Made by a program: the position numbers and the translations under genes
Notes under the pieces: model-generated
The model's input: only the letters and a program-made list of their open reading frames with translations
The model's database searches: none
Told to the model about the DNA's origin: nothing
Shown: piece after piece, positions 18,072 to 27,706 of the stretch
Layout of the letters: every line of letters starts with the position of its first letter
Position numbering within the stretch: the stretch's first letter is position 1
DNA from: Sedimentisphaerales bacterium
GTDB lineage: Bacteria > Planctomycetota > Phycisphaerae > Sedimentisphaerales > Anaerobacaceae
Reading direction: 5' to 3'
Assembly: GCA_016933295.1 (NCBI GenBank)
Contig: JAFGBG010000227.1
Location: forward strand, 1 to 57,380
Length of the DNA stretch: 57,380 nucleotides

Positions 18072-19265
18072 TCAATATGTGGGAGAAACATCATAATCCC
18101 TGATACGAGGTGATACCGACTTAATCTGGTTTTGCTCATAGTACTCACCCTTATCGGCCCATTTTTGTCTTTTGTGTTTGGCCTGTTGATGGTATGCCAA
18201 AATCTGTTTTCGGGTAATTTCCGCCGTTCTCTCAGCATCCGGCCGATGTTCAACTTTTTCACGATACCAGTGCATAGTCTCTTTGACTGTCGTCTCGAAA
18301 TCCCAGACCGGGCGCCAGCCCAAATAATGCCAGGCTTTATCCGTGTTCAGGCTCAGAAGGTTTGCCTCGTGAGGCTCATTGGCGCCGGATTGTATTTTCC
18401 ATTTTCCCGGCCAGTGACGACAAACTTCTTTGACGAGAGATTCTACGCTTTGATTAGACTCGATACTCGGTCCGAAATTGAATGATGAGCACAATGTTTT
18501 ACCTTTGGCAGCGTTAATATCTGCATAAATATGCTGAGCAAGTACAAGGTAGCCGGAAAGCGGTTCGAGAACATGTTGCCACGGACGCGTTGCATTTGGA
18601 TTACGGATAACAATACTTTTTTCCTCACTCAAAGCGCGTATGCAATCCGGCAGAATTCTGTCTCTGGCCCAGTCTCCTCCCCCGATGACATTGCCGGCAC
18701 GAGCGCTGGCTATTGCGACCTGGTTAGATGACTTTGTCATAAAAAACGACTGTCTAAAAGATTGGACCGCCAGCTCGGCGCAAGCTTTGCTCGAGCTATA
18801 AGGATCGCGTCCTCCCAGTGGGTCGTTTTCGCGATAGCCGTACAGCCACTCATGATTTTCATAGCATTTGTCCGATGTAATAATTACAACGGCACATGGT
18901 TTTTCGAGAAATCTCAAAGCATTAAGAAGATAGACAGTACCCAGCACGTTCGTTTCGTAAGTCAGAGAGGGATTCACATAAGATTGTCTGACCAAAGCTT
19001 GTGCCGCCATATGAAAAATAATATCCGGCTTGGCCGCTTGTATACTATCAGCCAATATATCGGGACATCGAATATCAGAGATCTGATGCTCTAAACGCTT
19101 TTCCAGATTCAATTGCTTAAAGAGCGAAGGATTTGTCTCGGGTTCAAGACTATATCCGATTGGATACGCTCCAAGTAAAAGAAGCCATTCGGAGAGCCAG
19201 CTACCCTTGAAACCGGTATGGCCTGTTATTAAAACTTTCTTATTTCTGTAAAAATCGTCGAACAT
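18072..19265 (-). CDS. rfbG: CDP-glucose 4,6-dehydratase
   Basis: A 397-residue extended SDR. VLITGHTGFKGSWLSEWLL is the NAD-binding start with the FKGSW variation typical of RfbG. IITSDKCYENHEWLYGYREN carries the catalytic Thr-Asp-Lys, and GGRDPYSSSKACAELAV the YxxxK pair. It converts CDP-D-glucose to CDP-4-keto-6-deoxyglucose, the substrate of the RfbH encoded next. The ATG touches the rfbF stop (TAA immediately followed by TG of the start on the minus strand), so translation is coupled. The C-terminus runs about 35 residues beyond the usual end with a polar tail. Confidence 0.96.
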   Translation of the reverse strand: MFDDFYRNKKVLITGHTGFKGSWLSEWLLLLGAYPIGYSLEPETNPSLFKQLNLEKRLEHQISDIRCPDILADSIQAAKPDIIFHMAAQALVRQSYVNPSLTYETNVLGTVYLLNALRFLEKPCAVVIITSDKCYENHEWLYGYRENDPLGGRDPYSSSKACAELAVQSFRQSFFMTKSSNQVAIASARAGNVIGGGDWARDRILPDCIRALSEEKSIVIRNPNATRPWQHVLEPLSGYLVLAQHIYADINAAKGKTLCSSFNFGPSIESNQSVESLVKEVCRHWPGKWKIQSGANEPHEANLLSLNTDKAWHYLGWRPVWDFETTVKETMHWYREKVEHRPDAERTAEITRKQILAYHQQAKHKRQKWADKGEYYEQNQIKSVSPRIRDYDVSPTY

Positions 19266-20099
19266 TTAAGATAATTGGTAAGAGCTATTTGCTTTTGAAT
19301 GAATTTCATCCGGGTAATAATTTATCTCGGTATCCCATACTTTCCAGGGAGCTTTGCCGTTTGCCCACAATTCCTCAAGCCTAACTTTATCTCGCATAGT
19401 GTCCATAGCCAGCCAGAATCCACGGTGTTTGAATGCACAAAGTTGTCCTTTGGCGGCCAGTCGTTCAAGGGGTTCTCTTTCCCATATTGTATTATCATCC
19501 CTGACATAATCTATAACTTCAGGCTCAAGAACAAAAAATCCGCCGTTAACCCACGCACCGTCGCCTTTGGGCTTTTCGTGAAACTGCCGGATTAAATCGC
19601 CTTCGATATTTAGTGCTCCATATCGGCCCGGCGGCTGGATAGCCGTCATGGTAGCAAGACGGCCGCTCATACGATGGAATTCGATCAGAGAATTGAGATC
19701 TACATCGGATACGCCGTCTCCGTAGGTGAAACAAAAAGATTCGTTATCGAGATACGGTGCGATGCGTTTCAGGCGGCCTCCCGTCATAGTGTCGAGGCCC
19801 GTGTCCAGAAGAGTCACTTTCCAGGGTTCACAATGATTGCTGTGAACCTCCATTTCGTTATTTCGCATATCGAAGGTCACGTCCGACATGTGCAGGTAAT
19901 AATTCGCAAAATATTCTTTAATGTAGTAACCTTTGTAACCCAGGCAAATGATGAATTCGTTGATATTATAATGAGTAAAAAGCTTCATGATGTGCCACAG
20001 TATCGGTTTCCCGCCTATTTCTATCATAGGTTTAGGCCTGAGGATGGTTTCTTCGCTTATTCTTGTTCCTAAACCTCCCGCGAGAATAATCGCTTTCAT
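19266..20099 (-). CDS. rfbF: Glucose-1-phosphate cytidylyltransferase
   Basis: A 277-residue nucleotidyltransferase. MKAIILAGGLGTRISEETI, LRPKPMIEIGGKPILWHIMK, the YGDGVSDVDLNSLIEFH metal site and VNGGFFVLEPEVIDYV are all diagnostic of RfbF. It makes CDP-glucose from CTP and glucose-1-phosphate, the first step of the CDP-6-deoxyhexose route. The start is supported by AAAGGGG five bases before ATG. It is the first gene of the tight rfbF-rfbG-rfbH block and lies 94 bases downstream of the WecA-type transferase gene. Confidence 0.96.
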   Translation of the reverse strand: MKAIILAGGLGTRISEETILRPKPMIEIGGKPILWHIMKLFTHYNINEFIICLGYKGYYIKEYFANYYLHMSDVTFDMRNNEMEVHSNHCEPWKVTLLDTGLDTMTGGRLKRIAPYLDNESFCFTYGDGVSDVDLNSLIEFHRMSGRLATMTAIQPPGRYGALNIEGDLIRQFHEKPKGDGAWVNGGFFVLEPEVIDYVRDDNTIWEREPLERLAAKGQLCAFKHRGFWLAMDTMRDKVRLEELWANGKAPWKVWDTEINYYPDEIHSKANSSYQLS

Positions 20100-20193
20100 G
20101 ATCGCCCCTTTATGTTTGTCTGTTAGTCGATACTGATAAATATGTTTTCAAATGGAACTACTATTAAAACCCTGAAATTACAGGTGCTTGTTT

Positions 20194-21642
20194 TTATCTT
20201 GAGAGATTTGTTACACTGTGTTCTTCTAATAAACGGGTGAATAATGTCAGGCGTCGTCCGGCGGATTCAAGAGAGCCGTTAGTATTTACCTGGACCTCCA
20301 AGTTAAGCGGTGGTCCGGAGCGGCGGTCACGGAGAGACAAAGAAGATTTGAGTGTGTCATTTATCCCAAAATCTCCGTTGCTTCTTTCCCATGTTAACAT
20401 GCGCTGTGTCCCATCACGATTGGTTAACGGAAGTAAGCTCCTGACGAATCCCATTTTGTCGGCGGCGAAACAAACCGCCTGCCACCATTGCTCGAACATC
20501 TGAGCGTTTCGAAAATAAAGCTCGATTTGCTCGAAATTTTCGATCTCCAGTTTAGTTTGCCGGGCAATTTCGTATTTCTGTTTGAGGCCGGCCAATATTT
20601 CCCTGAATCTGATAGCACCTACAGCTCTGAATACAAGGACCAGCAGGAGCAGAATACAGATAAAGACTATTATAGTCTGAACATTACGGGTGACTAACAT
20701 GAACATTCCAAGTCCGACAGTGACTAAAGTCAGGCCATAAGCAATAAGCACTGCGTGGCGCTGGTGAAGACCGAGAGCTAAAAGCTTATGATGAAAATGG
20801 CTGCGATCCGGCGAAAACAACGACCTGCGTTCGAGAAATCTTCGCATAATACTGAAAAAAGTATCAAAAACAGGTATTCCTAAAGCAAGAACCGGTAATG
20901 CTAATCCGACAAGTGTTTCGGTTTTTGAGGCGCAGAATATGCTTGAGGTTGCTATGGTAAATCCCAAAAACAGACTTCCCGAATCTCCCATAAATACTTT
21001 GGCGGGATTGAAATTGAAGAAAAGAAAACCAGTCAGAGCACCGAGTATAGAAAGCATTATTAACGTCATAACCTGAATTTTAAAATGCAGAGTTAGTATC
21101 GTTATAACTCCACATGCGGCTACGCAAATTCCTGCCGCAAGACCATCAAGACCGTCAATTAAATTAATGGCATTTGTCAGACCGACAATCCAGAAGATTG
21201 TTACCGGCCATGAAAACCAGCCGAAATGGATGATAAACGTATCGGTGATAGTGATTGAATCTATTCGAATCCCTACCTGACATACTATCAGTGATGCTGT
21301 GATTTGAGCGAAAAGCTTTATTTTTGCCTTCATACCGTAAATATCGTCGATAAGGCCGACAATAAAAATCAGGAATACCGCTGACAGCAGGAACAAACCT
21401 TTGTAGCCGGTTAAATATATATTGTTTCTGCCGATTTCTGTTAACAGCAATAAAGGTATGATTAGGCTCATTGTAGATATAAAAATTGCGACTCCGCCGA
21501 TTCGTGGAACTGGTTTTGAATGAACCTTGCGAATATCGGGTGTATCCATAATACTGGATCGACGACCGATACGAATTATCACGGATGTGCTTATGATTGA
21601 AAGAACGGCTGAGCCGATATATACTGATACGAAAGTATTCAT
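20194..21642 (-). CDS. WecA/TagO-type undecaprenyl-phosphate sugar-1-phosphate transferase with extra C-terminal domain
   Basis: A 482-residue membrane protein. The first 345 residues are a MraY/WecA-family enzyme with about 10-11 helices and the conserved cytoplasmic motifs FIVGLIDDIYGMKAKIK, NAINLIDGLDGLAAG, KVFMGDSGSLFLGF and DRSHFHHKLLALGLHQRHAV. The family moves a HexNAc-1-phosphate (or related sugar) to undecaprenyl phosphate and starts repeat-unit synthesis. After the last helix (about 345) come about 135 soluble residues, beginning LAGLKQKYEIARQTKLEIEN and probably coiled-coil at first. WecA and TagO end before this. The extension does not match a domain I can name; a regulatory or docking role is possible. 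Confidence 0.9.
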   Translation of the reverse strand: MNTFVSVYIGSAVLSIISTSVIIRIGRRSSIMDTPDIRKVHSKPVPRIGGVAIFISTMSLIIPLLLLTEIGRNNIYLTGYKGLFLLSAVFLIFIVGLIDDIYGMKAKIKLFAQITASLIVCQVGIRIDSITITDTFIIHFGWFSWPVTIFWIVGLTNAINLIDGLDGLAAGICVAACGVITILTLHFKIQVMTLIMLSILGALTGFLFFNFNPAKVFMGDSGSLFLGFTIATSSIFCASKTETLVGLALPVLALGIPVFDTFFSIMRRFLERRSLFSPDRSHFHHKLLALGLHQRHAVLIAYGLTLVTVGLGMFMLVTRNVQTIIVFICILLLLVLVFRAVGAIRFREILAGLKQKYEIARQTKLEIENFEQIELYFRNAQMFEQWWQAVCFAADKMGFVRSLLPLTNRDGTQRMLTWERSNGDFGINDTLKSSLSLRDRRSGPPLNLEVQVNTNGSLESAGRRLTLFTRLLEEHSVTNLSR

Positions 21643-21752
21643 TTTATACTAATCTGTTTTGCGCAAACTCCGTCCCCGTCGGTGTCCCGACATAGGAGTC
21701 CATCCTAAACCTTTAATTCTCTCAGCGAACGCAGTTCCCTTTTGCTAATAAA

Positions 21753-24278
21753 TTATTGCTGAAGAGAATCTTTATTCCATGTTGCCGGATTAACGGAAAA
21801 ATCCGCCACGAGCATCTGGGCTTCCCTGGAATCGGGAAGCAATCTCAGACATATTCTTGCCTCGTGCATCGCCTCAGGCATCATCTTCATTTCCGCCAGT
21901 AGTTTTGTTAGTTCAATTCGCCAGCGGACCTGACCATAATCGAGAATTAAAGCGCGACGATAACATTCGATCGCCGCCTCGTTATTATGCTGTTCTTTAT
22001 AAATGTTGGCTAATGAAGCAAGGGCCGGGGCAGGTGCATCGGGGCTGGAGCACATCTGCTCAAGTAGATTTTTTATTTTCTCCCGACATTGCTGTGCAAG
22101 GTCTTCATATTGGCCTTCTGTTAGTACAAGAGCGACATGACTTAGCCGACCGAGATCGTCACCTGCAAGTGTTATTGCTTTACGGGGACAACTAAGATAA
22201 TCTACGTATATGCTAACTACATCATTAAAAAGTCCTCCGTCGAGTTGTACGGCTTTTTCGAATTTTGCAAAACATTGTTCATATCTGCCCTCCAGAATAT
22301 CGAGATAGCCTGCAACAAAACAGACTATCGGATCGCAAGGAGCAAGGAGATATCCTTTTTCAATTTTTTCAGCGCCGGCCTCATCATTGAGAAGAAATTT
22401 TTCTATTTGCCCGACAAAACTATAGAATGGTCCGTAAGTCGGACAGTGCATACGAGCTATGTTGAGCTGGCTGACAATATCACGAACAACCGGCATTGAA
22501 TTTTTTGCTATTTTCGCATCTGCAATATTTGGATTTGCGGTTTGGTTTATTGACCGCCATCGATACACGTTGAGCCAATATATATATCTTACATTCTCGG
22601 GTTCATATTTCGATGCCGCAGACGCATGAGATAGTAAATCCGAATAGACGGCATTTGTTCCCTGCCAATCTTCTTCGGCGAGATTTTTCGCGATAGATTC
22701 GACTTTGTTCCATTCGGCTTCGGCGAGGCGACTGTTATTGGCGCCTATAATCATCCACATCCAGACGCAAAGTGCTCCGGGAAGCAGGGCCGTTTTTATT
22801 ACCTTGATTCCATGAATTGGAATTTTCTTCGTATTACATTTTTCGGTTTTTTCCTGGCGGGACGAGGTTATTAACAATGCACAGAACATTATAGATAAAT
22901 ATGCATTTGCGGGAAGGTGCTGGCCAAAATCACAGAAGCTGTGGATAAGTATTGCCATCAGACCGAAGCCGAGGCCGTAAGCCGCCGAGCACACAGGCTG
23001 ACCGGAGCGTCTTATATTCCGAAAAAAATGAAAACCAATAATTGCCGCAAATATAATGAGAAGAATTAGGCCTATTAGTCCAGTTTCCTCGGAGACCTGG
23101 GCGTATTCGTTTTCAGCATGTGTAGCTAAGGCCGTGATTGTGGAATGATCAAACATCGGGTACACTACTGAATATGTTCCCAATCCGGTTCCGAGCAGGG
23201 GGAACTTAGACCATGCGGTAGTCGTATCTTTAAGCATTTGAAGCCGGACAGCTCCGGCATCATGTAAATCCCTTAAAGTTGCCAATCGGTTGTAAACAGC
23301 ATCGAAACCTATATACAAAATACAGGTAAATGCGATTAATGCTATTGTCACCATTGTCCAGCCATTGCTTCTTAGTTGCCGTTTGGATGAGATAAGCAAT
23401 GTGGTGAAACCCATGGCAATAAGCATACTAATCATACCACCTCGTGTAAGAGAGATGAATATCGTTGCTGTTCCAGCACCGACAAAAGCAAGAAACGGCC
23501 AGAGCCATATCGCGGAATTAGAGCAGAAGTATTCAAATACCGTCGGAAGTGTTACTTTCTTGTTGTGAAAAACTTCGTGCAGTTTTACCATAACAAAACC
23601 AAGTGTTGCTCCGATCGATAAATTTATAAATTGTCCGTAGTGGCTGCGGTTGACAAATGGACCCGAGTATCCTTTGTAATACTTTTTGGAGATGAACCAG
23701 TATATTTTATTATTTCCGAAAAGGTTTTGTGCAAGGGCAATAAAGGCAATTAGAGCTCCGATTAATGCTATGGTCCTCAAGAGGCGTTTAATTTGCTCGG
23801 GACGGTGGAATACGTTAAGGACAACTACAAACACTCCTGCAAGTGCCAGTACCAGCCGAAGATCGTGTTTTGTTGCATGTGGGTAAAAGCTTATCGTCAT
23901 AGTGTTGAGTGCCGCATCCGTATATTTCAGGTCATCCAGAAGTTCTCTTTTTAGCTCTGCCGTGTTCGGCGATATACTGCCGACAATCCATGCAGGTATG
24001 GGGATGAGTTGGAATATTATAAGAATTAGAAATAAAACCAACGGCACATAGGCCCATGTCCAGATTATACGCTGATTGTCGAATATTAGAAATTTTAGCA
24101 GGAAACAGATAACGATCGCTCCCGAAATAATAATGACGACTTCCTTGCTCCATGCATGTACTACACCGAAGACAAGGGGCATAAAAACCAGGAGGCTTAC
24201 AAGTAAACATTCAATCGCAATGTCGAGCTTGTTTGTTGGTGTATAGTCGGTAAAATTTATCCGATTAACTTTCGGCAT
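21753..24278 (-). CDS. O-antigen ligase/polymerase (Wzy_C) with C-terminal TPR region
   Basis: An 841-residue protein. The first 480 residues hold about 12 membrane helices and the O-antigen ligase-family loop: FPLLGTGLGTYSVVYPMFDH, then THAENEYAQVSEETGLIGLI, where the His and Glu are the conserved residues of WaaL/Wzy_C proteins. The last 300 residues are soluble and helical with TPR-like repeats (ANIYKEQHNNEAAIECYRRA, ALILDYGQVRWRIELTKLLA). The TPR part would face the periplasm. It may ligate the finished chain or act as polymerase; the separate Wzy-like gene at 2413-3768 favours ligation or a second polymer step. The start overlaps the phosphatase coding end by 14 bases, so the two are coupled. 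Confidence 0.85.
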   Translation of the reverse strand: MPKVNRINFTDYTPTNKLDIAIECLLVSLLVFMPLVFGVVHAWSKEVVIIISGAIVICFLLKFLIFDNQRIIWTWAYVPLVLFLILIIFQLIPIPAWIVGSISPNTAELKRELLDDLKYTDAALNTMTISFYPHATKHDLRLVLALAGVFVVVLNVFHRPEQIKRLLRTIALIGALIAFIALAQNLFGNNKIYWFISKKYYKGYSGPFVNRSHYGQFINLSIGATLGFVMVKLHEVFHNKKVTLPTVFEYFCSNSAIWLWPFLAFVGAGTATIFISLTRGGMISMLIAMGFTTLLISSKRQLRSNGWTMVTIALIAFTCILYIGFDAVYNRLATLRDLHDAGAVRLQMLKDTTTAWSKFPLLGTGLGTYSVVYPMFDHSTITALATHAENEYAQVSEETGLIGLILLIIFAAIIGFHFFRNIRRSGQPVCSAAYGLGFGLMAILIHSFCDFGQHLPANAYLSIMFCALLITSSRQEKTEKCNTKKIPIHGIKVIKTALLPGALCVWMWMIIGANNSRLAEAEWNKVESIAKNLAEEDWQGTNAVYSDLLSHASAASKYEPENVRYIYWLNVYRWRSINQTANPNIADAKIAKNSMPVVRDIVSQLNIARMHCPTYGPFYSFVGQIEKFLLNDEAGAEKIEKGYLLAPCDPIVCFVAGYLDILEGRYEQCFAKFEKAVQLDGGLFNDVVSIYVDYLSCPRKAITLAGDDLGRLSHVALVLTEGQYEDLAQQCREKIKNLLEQMCSSPDAPAPALASLANIYKEQHNNEAAIECYRRALILDYGQVRWRIELTKLLAEMKMMPEAMHEARICLRLLPDSREAQMLVADFSVNPATWNKDSLQQ

Positions 24279-25095
24279 TACTATGCTCCTTTTGTCGATT
24301 GATTGGAGCGGTCAATATATCTCGACCCTCTAATATCCTGAGAGGATTTTCCTTGCATAACAAATGAGCGATTGGCTGCCCCATTTCCATATTGATATTT
24401 CTGAAGGCAGCTTTCATTCGGGGTCTGCGGCGGCTTGTATTGTGCGAATCTGTTGCAACAAACGAGACCCATCCTTCTTTTAGGAATTGCCATGCGGCTT
24501 TTTCTGCCGAACGACCAAAATCACCGAGCAGGCTTCCGGCTGTGATTTGTATAAAAGCCGATTGGTTTAGCCATTTTGGTATGATGTCATAATGCCTGTT
24601 TAGAATGAAGTGCCGTTCAGGATGCGAGATGATTGCTTTGACGTTACGGCAGGCCAGGTCCGCGAGTAACGGTTCGATGTCTATAAGGACCTCTGACGGG
24701 AGTTCAAGGAGGATATATTTGCCCCCATCTGCGAGAGTCGTTATCCTGTCGTCCTCAAGAAATTTGCAAATCCGTTCGTCTAATCTGACGTCTCCTCCCG
24801 GCGTGATAGTAAGAGGTATGTGGTGTGCTTCCAGTTCCTTGTTAAGCATGGAAACCGCTTCTCTGATTTCTTTGGCTTCATTGCAGCCGTCAAATTGACC
24901 AAGCTGATGCGGAGTTGCAATGACAGTGGTGATTCCATCTTCAATGAGCATCCGGCATAGGGTGAGGGCGTCATATATAGTTTTGGGACCGTCGTCAATA
25001 GCAGGCAGGCAGTGGCAATGTATGTCGATATACTCGTCATTGTCCGATTTTTCCATGTTATTGATTTTTATATTTTCATCTCCGAACTTAGTCAT
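24265..25095 (-). CDS. PHP-family tyrosine-protein phosphatase (CpsB/YwqE type)
   Basis: A PHP-fold metal-dependent phosphatase of about 276 residues. YIDIHCHCLPAIDDGPKTIY is the first metal motif. TVIATPHQLGQFDG, PGGDVRLDERI, IISHPERHFIL and FVATDSHNTSRRRPRM give the other metal-binding His and Asp residues in family order. Enzymes of this type dephosphorylate the tyrosine-rich tail of the autokinase encoded immediately upstream, and so set polymer length and export. The start is uncertain: I give the ATG at 25095. A TTG at 25131 and an ATG at 25056 are in frame, and none has a good ribosome-binding site. Confidence 0.88.
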   Translation of the reverse strand: MTKFGDENIKINNMEKSDNDEYIDIHCHCLPAIDDGPKTIYDALTLCRMLIEDGITTVIATPHQLGQFDGCNEAKEIREAVSMLNKELEAHHIPLTITPGGDVRLDERICKFLEDDRITTLADGGKYILLELPSEVLIDIEPLLADLACRNVKAIISHPERHFILNRHYDIIPKWLNQSAFIQITAGSLLGDFGRSAEKAAWQFLKEGWVSFVATDSHNTSRRRPRMKAAFRNINMEMGQPIAHLLCKENPLRILEGRDILTAPINRQKEHSNAES

Positions 25096-25218
25096 GATTT
25101 TGTCCGACTCAGAATCCAAAGAAACCTGCAAATTGGAAAGCAGGCATTTTTCCGGTATCTCAATTTGCTATATAAGTGTGATGTCGATAAATATCACAAA
25201 AAACCCCCAAAGCTTCAT

Positions 25219-27678
25219 TCATACGCATACTTTTTGTTCGTATTCCGGATGGTTTTCAGAATTAATGTCCTCGCCGTAGTAGTCTCCATAACCACCATAT
25301 CCGTAGCCGCTATGATATCTGCCGTAACCTCCGTAGCGTCCGTTTTTATGTGCTACATCGTTGACAATAGTTCCGAGCAAACGTCCTCCGACACTCACGA
25401 TATTGTCACGTGCTCGCAGAATAAGTCTTCTTGTTGATTTTTCCGCCCTGACAACTAACAGCACGATGTCGCATCTTGCCGCAATTACCTGGCTGTCGGC
25501 AACAGGAACGACAGGCGGCGAATCTATCAAAATGCGATCGTAACATTTAACCAGACTTTCTAAGACTCGTGCGAATGTCTCGCTGTTAAGTATTTCTGAA
25601 GGATTAGGTACTTGCGGTCCGCATGGTAATATATCGAGTCCCTTGACGGGGCCGGGCTGGACTGCCTCATCGAGCCTTGTGGTTCCTGCGAGAACGCTGG
25701 TAATACCCGGTTCGTTATTAACGTTAAAGATTTTATGCTGTTTTGGTTTTCGTAAATCCGCATCGAGGATCAATATTCTTTGCCCGGCTTGTGCCATAGC
25801 GATAGCCAGATTGCTGACAAGTGTGGTTTTGCCGTCACTCGGAGCAGGAGAAGTTATAAGAATAGTTTTAGCTTTATCTTTGGGAACTCCAAAAAATACG
25901 GAAGTTCGTATTGTTCTATAAGCCTCGGCTATAATCGACCTCGGCTGTAGCCGTACCAATTGGCCGCGTTTGAATATAGCCTGTACTTCGGAATTTATAT
26001 CGTCTTTTTGGGATTTTGAAGTAACGGAAGCAGCTGAATGTATTTTTGTTACATCGGAGGCTCGTTTGGCTCGGTACGTTTTTGCTTGGGCCATAAGATT
26101 CTGTTTGTTAAGCATTTTTTTGGACCTTATCGGAGTAGTGAGCTTATTAATTTGCGCCGTTCGGAATTTGTCTGTAAGGATAGATTTAATCTTGAACAAC
26201 AGTTCCTGCCCTCTGTTTGTAACTACTCTTTGCTCTTCAGACATTGCCGGTACTTCGCCGAGAACGGGAATGCCGAGTAATGCCGAGACCTCTTCGGAAG
26301 AATGTAGGCGATAATCCATCCAGTCACGCAGGAAAGCCAGGCATGTTCCGAATATCAGCCCAAAAGCCAGAGCTATTGTCATAATTCTTGCCTTTTCCGG
26401 TTTTGAAGGGAACTCAGCCGGGCGGGCGACTTCCAATATACTAATATTGAGTGCTCCGGTATCTTCAGTGACATTAAGTTCCTTAATGCGATCATCCAGA
26501 ATTTCGCAAACTCTTTCCGCTCGCTTTAATTCGGATTGCAGAACGGCATATTCGGCGGCTTTAACCCCCAGTTCCCTTGCTGCTTGATGTTCGCTTTCGA
26601 AGGATGTTTCTAATTCTTCTTCTCTTTGTTTGGCTACCAGCCATCTTAGCCGCATTACTTCAATGTAGGCGTCGGCAAATTGACGGTTTTGTTCGTTTAG
26701 CTCCTGTTTTATGCGTCCGATTTTAGTTTGTATTGCCTGATTGGACGGATGATCTTCCGTGCAGTAATAGCGAGCATTCTCCAAATCCATCTCGGCTTTT
26801 CTAAGTTCGGCTCTTAACTGATTTTCCCTTTCACTTCCGAAGACATTAACATTTAAACCTGCTGAAGCGCCGGCGAACTGGCGAATTTTTTCCGGTTCGT
26901 TTACCATACTTTTGGCGGCCTCGAAATCCGCCTTGGCGTTCAAAGCGACAAGTTGGGCGTCATTTAATGCGCTTGATATTTTCGCTAATCTCTGAAAAAT
27001 TATATTGCCGCCGTTGTTGTCGAAGGAGACAACTCCGTTTTCCTTGGTAAACGCCAGCAGTTCCGAGAATTTGTCCGATAGGTCCTGGTCACGCTTGGCT
27101 TTTTCCTTCTGTATAATTTTTAAAACTTCCGAGACTGTACTTCTTTTGCGAGCTGAGTGGTAGCTGACATACGAGTCCACTGCTGCATTGACTAAAAGAG
27201 CAGCTTCTTCAGGATATGGTGATTCACAGGAGACCGTTATGATATCATCATTCCTGCCGACGGAAACTTGTAGCTTGCCCTTGAGGTAACCGACTAAATT
27301 ATCGACATTTTCAAAGGTTTTCAGGTGTTTTATGGTGGCATCGTTTGCAACACCGGAGACAATCGGTGTGGATTTAATAAGTTCGGCCTGAGTTTGAAGG
27401 TAGTTGCTGGACTGAGTCATAATACCTTCGAATTCGTTGATAATTTTGGGGCCGCTTTGTTCAACGTACAGTCGTGATACGCTTGAGAATATAGGCGTGG
27501 TTCTCATAATATAGATGAATCCCACAATAAGAAATGCGATTGTGGTCAAGAGGATTGTCCAGCGATGGCGTAAAAAAATCAGCAAAAGCGGCAGGAGATT
27601 AAAACTGTCTTGCATTTGGTTATCTGTATGCCCCTGTATTATATTCGAATTTCTATTTCCAAATGCTTCTTTATTCAT
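25219..27678 (-). CDS. Polysaccharide co-polymerase / tyrosine autokinase (Wzc, BY-kinase)
   Basis: About 819 residues. A Wzz domain is bounded by two helices (FLRHRWTILLTTIAFLIVGF and MTIALAFGLIFGTCLAFL) with a long periplasmic coiled-coil part. Then comes a cytosolic P-loop BY-kinase: LITSPAPSDGKTTLVSNLAI (Walker A), ILILDADLRKPKQHK (Walker A') and ILIDSPPVVPVAD (Walker B). The C-terminus is a Tyr/Gly-rich tail (GRYGGYGRYHSGYGYGGYGD) for autophosphorylation. It controls chain length and export with the OPX lipoprotein. I chose the ATG at 27678, preceded by AAGGA; the longer frame to 27777 would overlap the upstream gene. A linker of about 100 residues between the second helix and the kinase is longer than usual. 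Confidence 0.92.
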   Translation of the reverse strand: MNKEAFGNRNSNIIQGHTDNQMQDSFNLLPLLLIFLRHRWTILLTTIAFLIVGFIYIMRTTPIFSSVSRLYVEQSGPKIINEFEGIMTQSSNYLQTQAELIKSTPIVSGVANDATIKHLKTFENVDNLVGYLKGKLQVSVGRNDDIITVSCESPYPEEAALLVNAAVDSYVSYHSARKRSTVSEVLKIIQKEKAKRDQDLSDKFSELLAFTKENGVVSFDNNGGNIIFQRLAKISSALNDAQLVALNAKADFEAAKSMVNEPEKIRQFAGASAGLNVNVFGSERENQLRAELRKAEMDLENARYYCTEDHPSNQAIQTKIGRIKQELNEQNRQFADAYIEVMRLRWLVAKQREEELETSFESEHQAARELGVKAAEYAVLQSELKRAERVCEILDDRIKELNVTEDTGALNISILEVARPAEFPSKPEKARIMTIALAFGLIFGTCLAFLRDWMDYRLHSSEEVSALLGIPVLGEVPAMSEEQRVVTNRGQELLFKIKSILTDKFRTAQINKLTTPIRSKKMLNKQNLMAQAKTYRAKRASDVTKIHSAASVTSKSQKDDINSEVQAIFKRGQLVRLQPRSIIAEAYRTIRTSVFFGVPKDKAKTILITSPAPSDGKTTLVSNLAIAMAQAGQRILILDADLRKPKQHKIFNVNNEPGITSVLAGTTRLDEAVQPGPVKGLDILPCGPQVPNPSEILNSETFARVLESLVKCYDRILIDSPPVVPVADSQVIAARCDIVLLVVRAEKSTRRLILRARDNIVSVGGRLLGTIVNDVAHKNGRYGGYGRYHSGYGYGGYGDYYGEDINSENHPEYEQKVCV

Positions 27679-27706
27679 ATCTTGTGATTCCTTGTTATTT
27701 AGTGTT

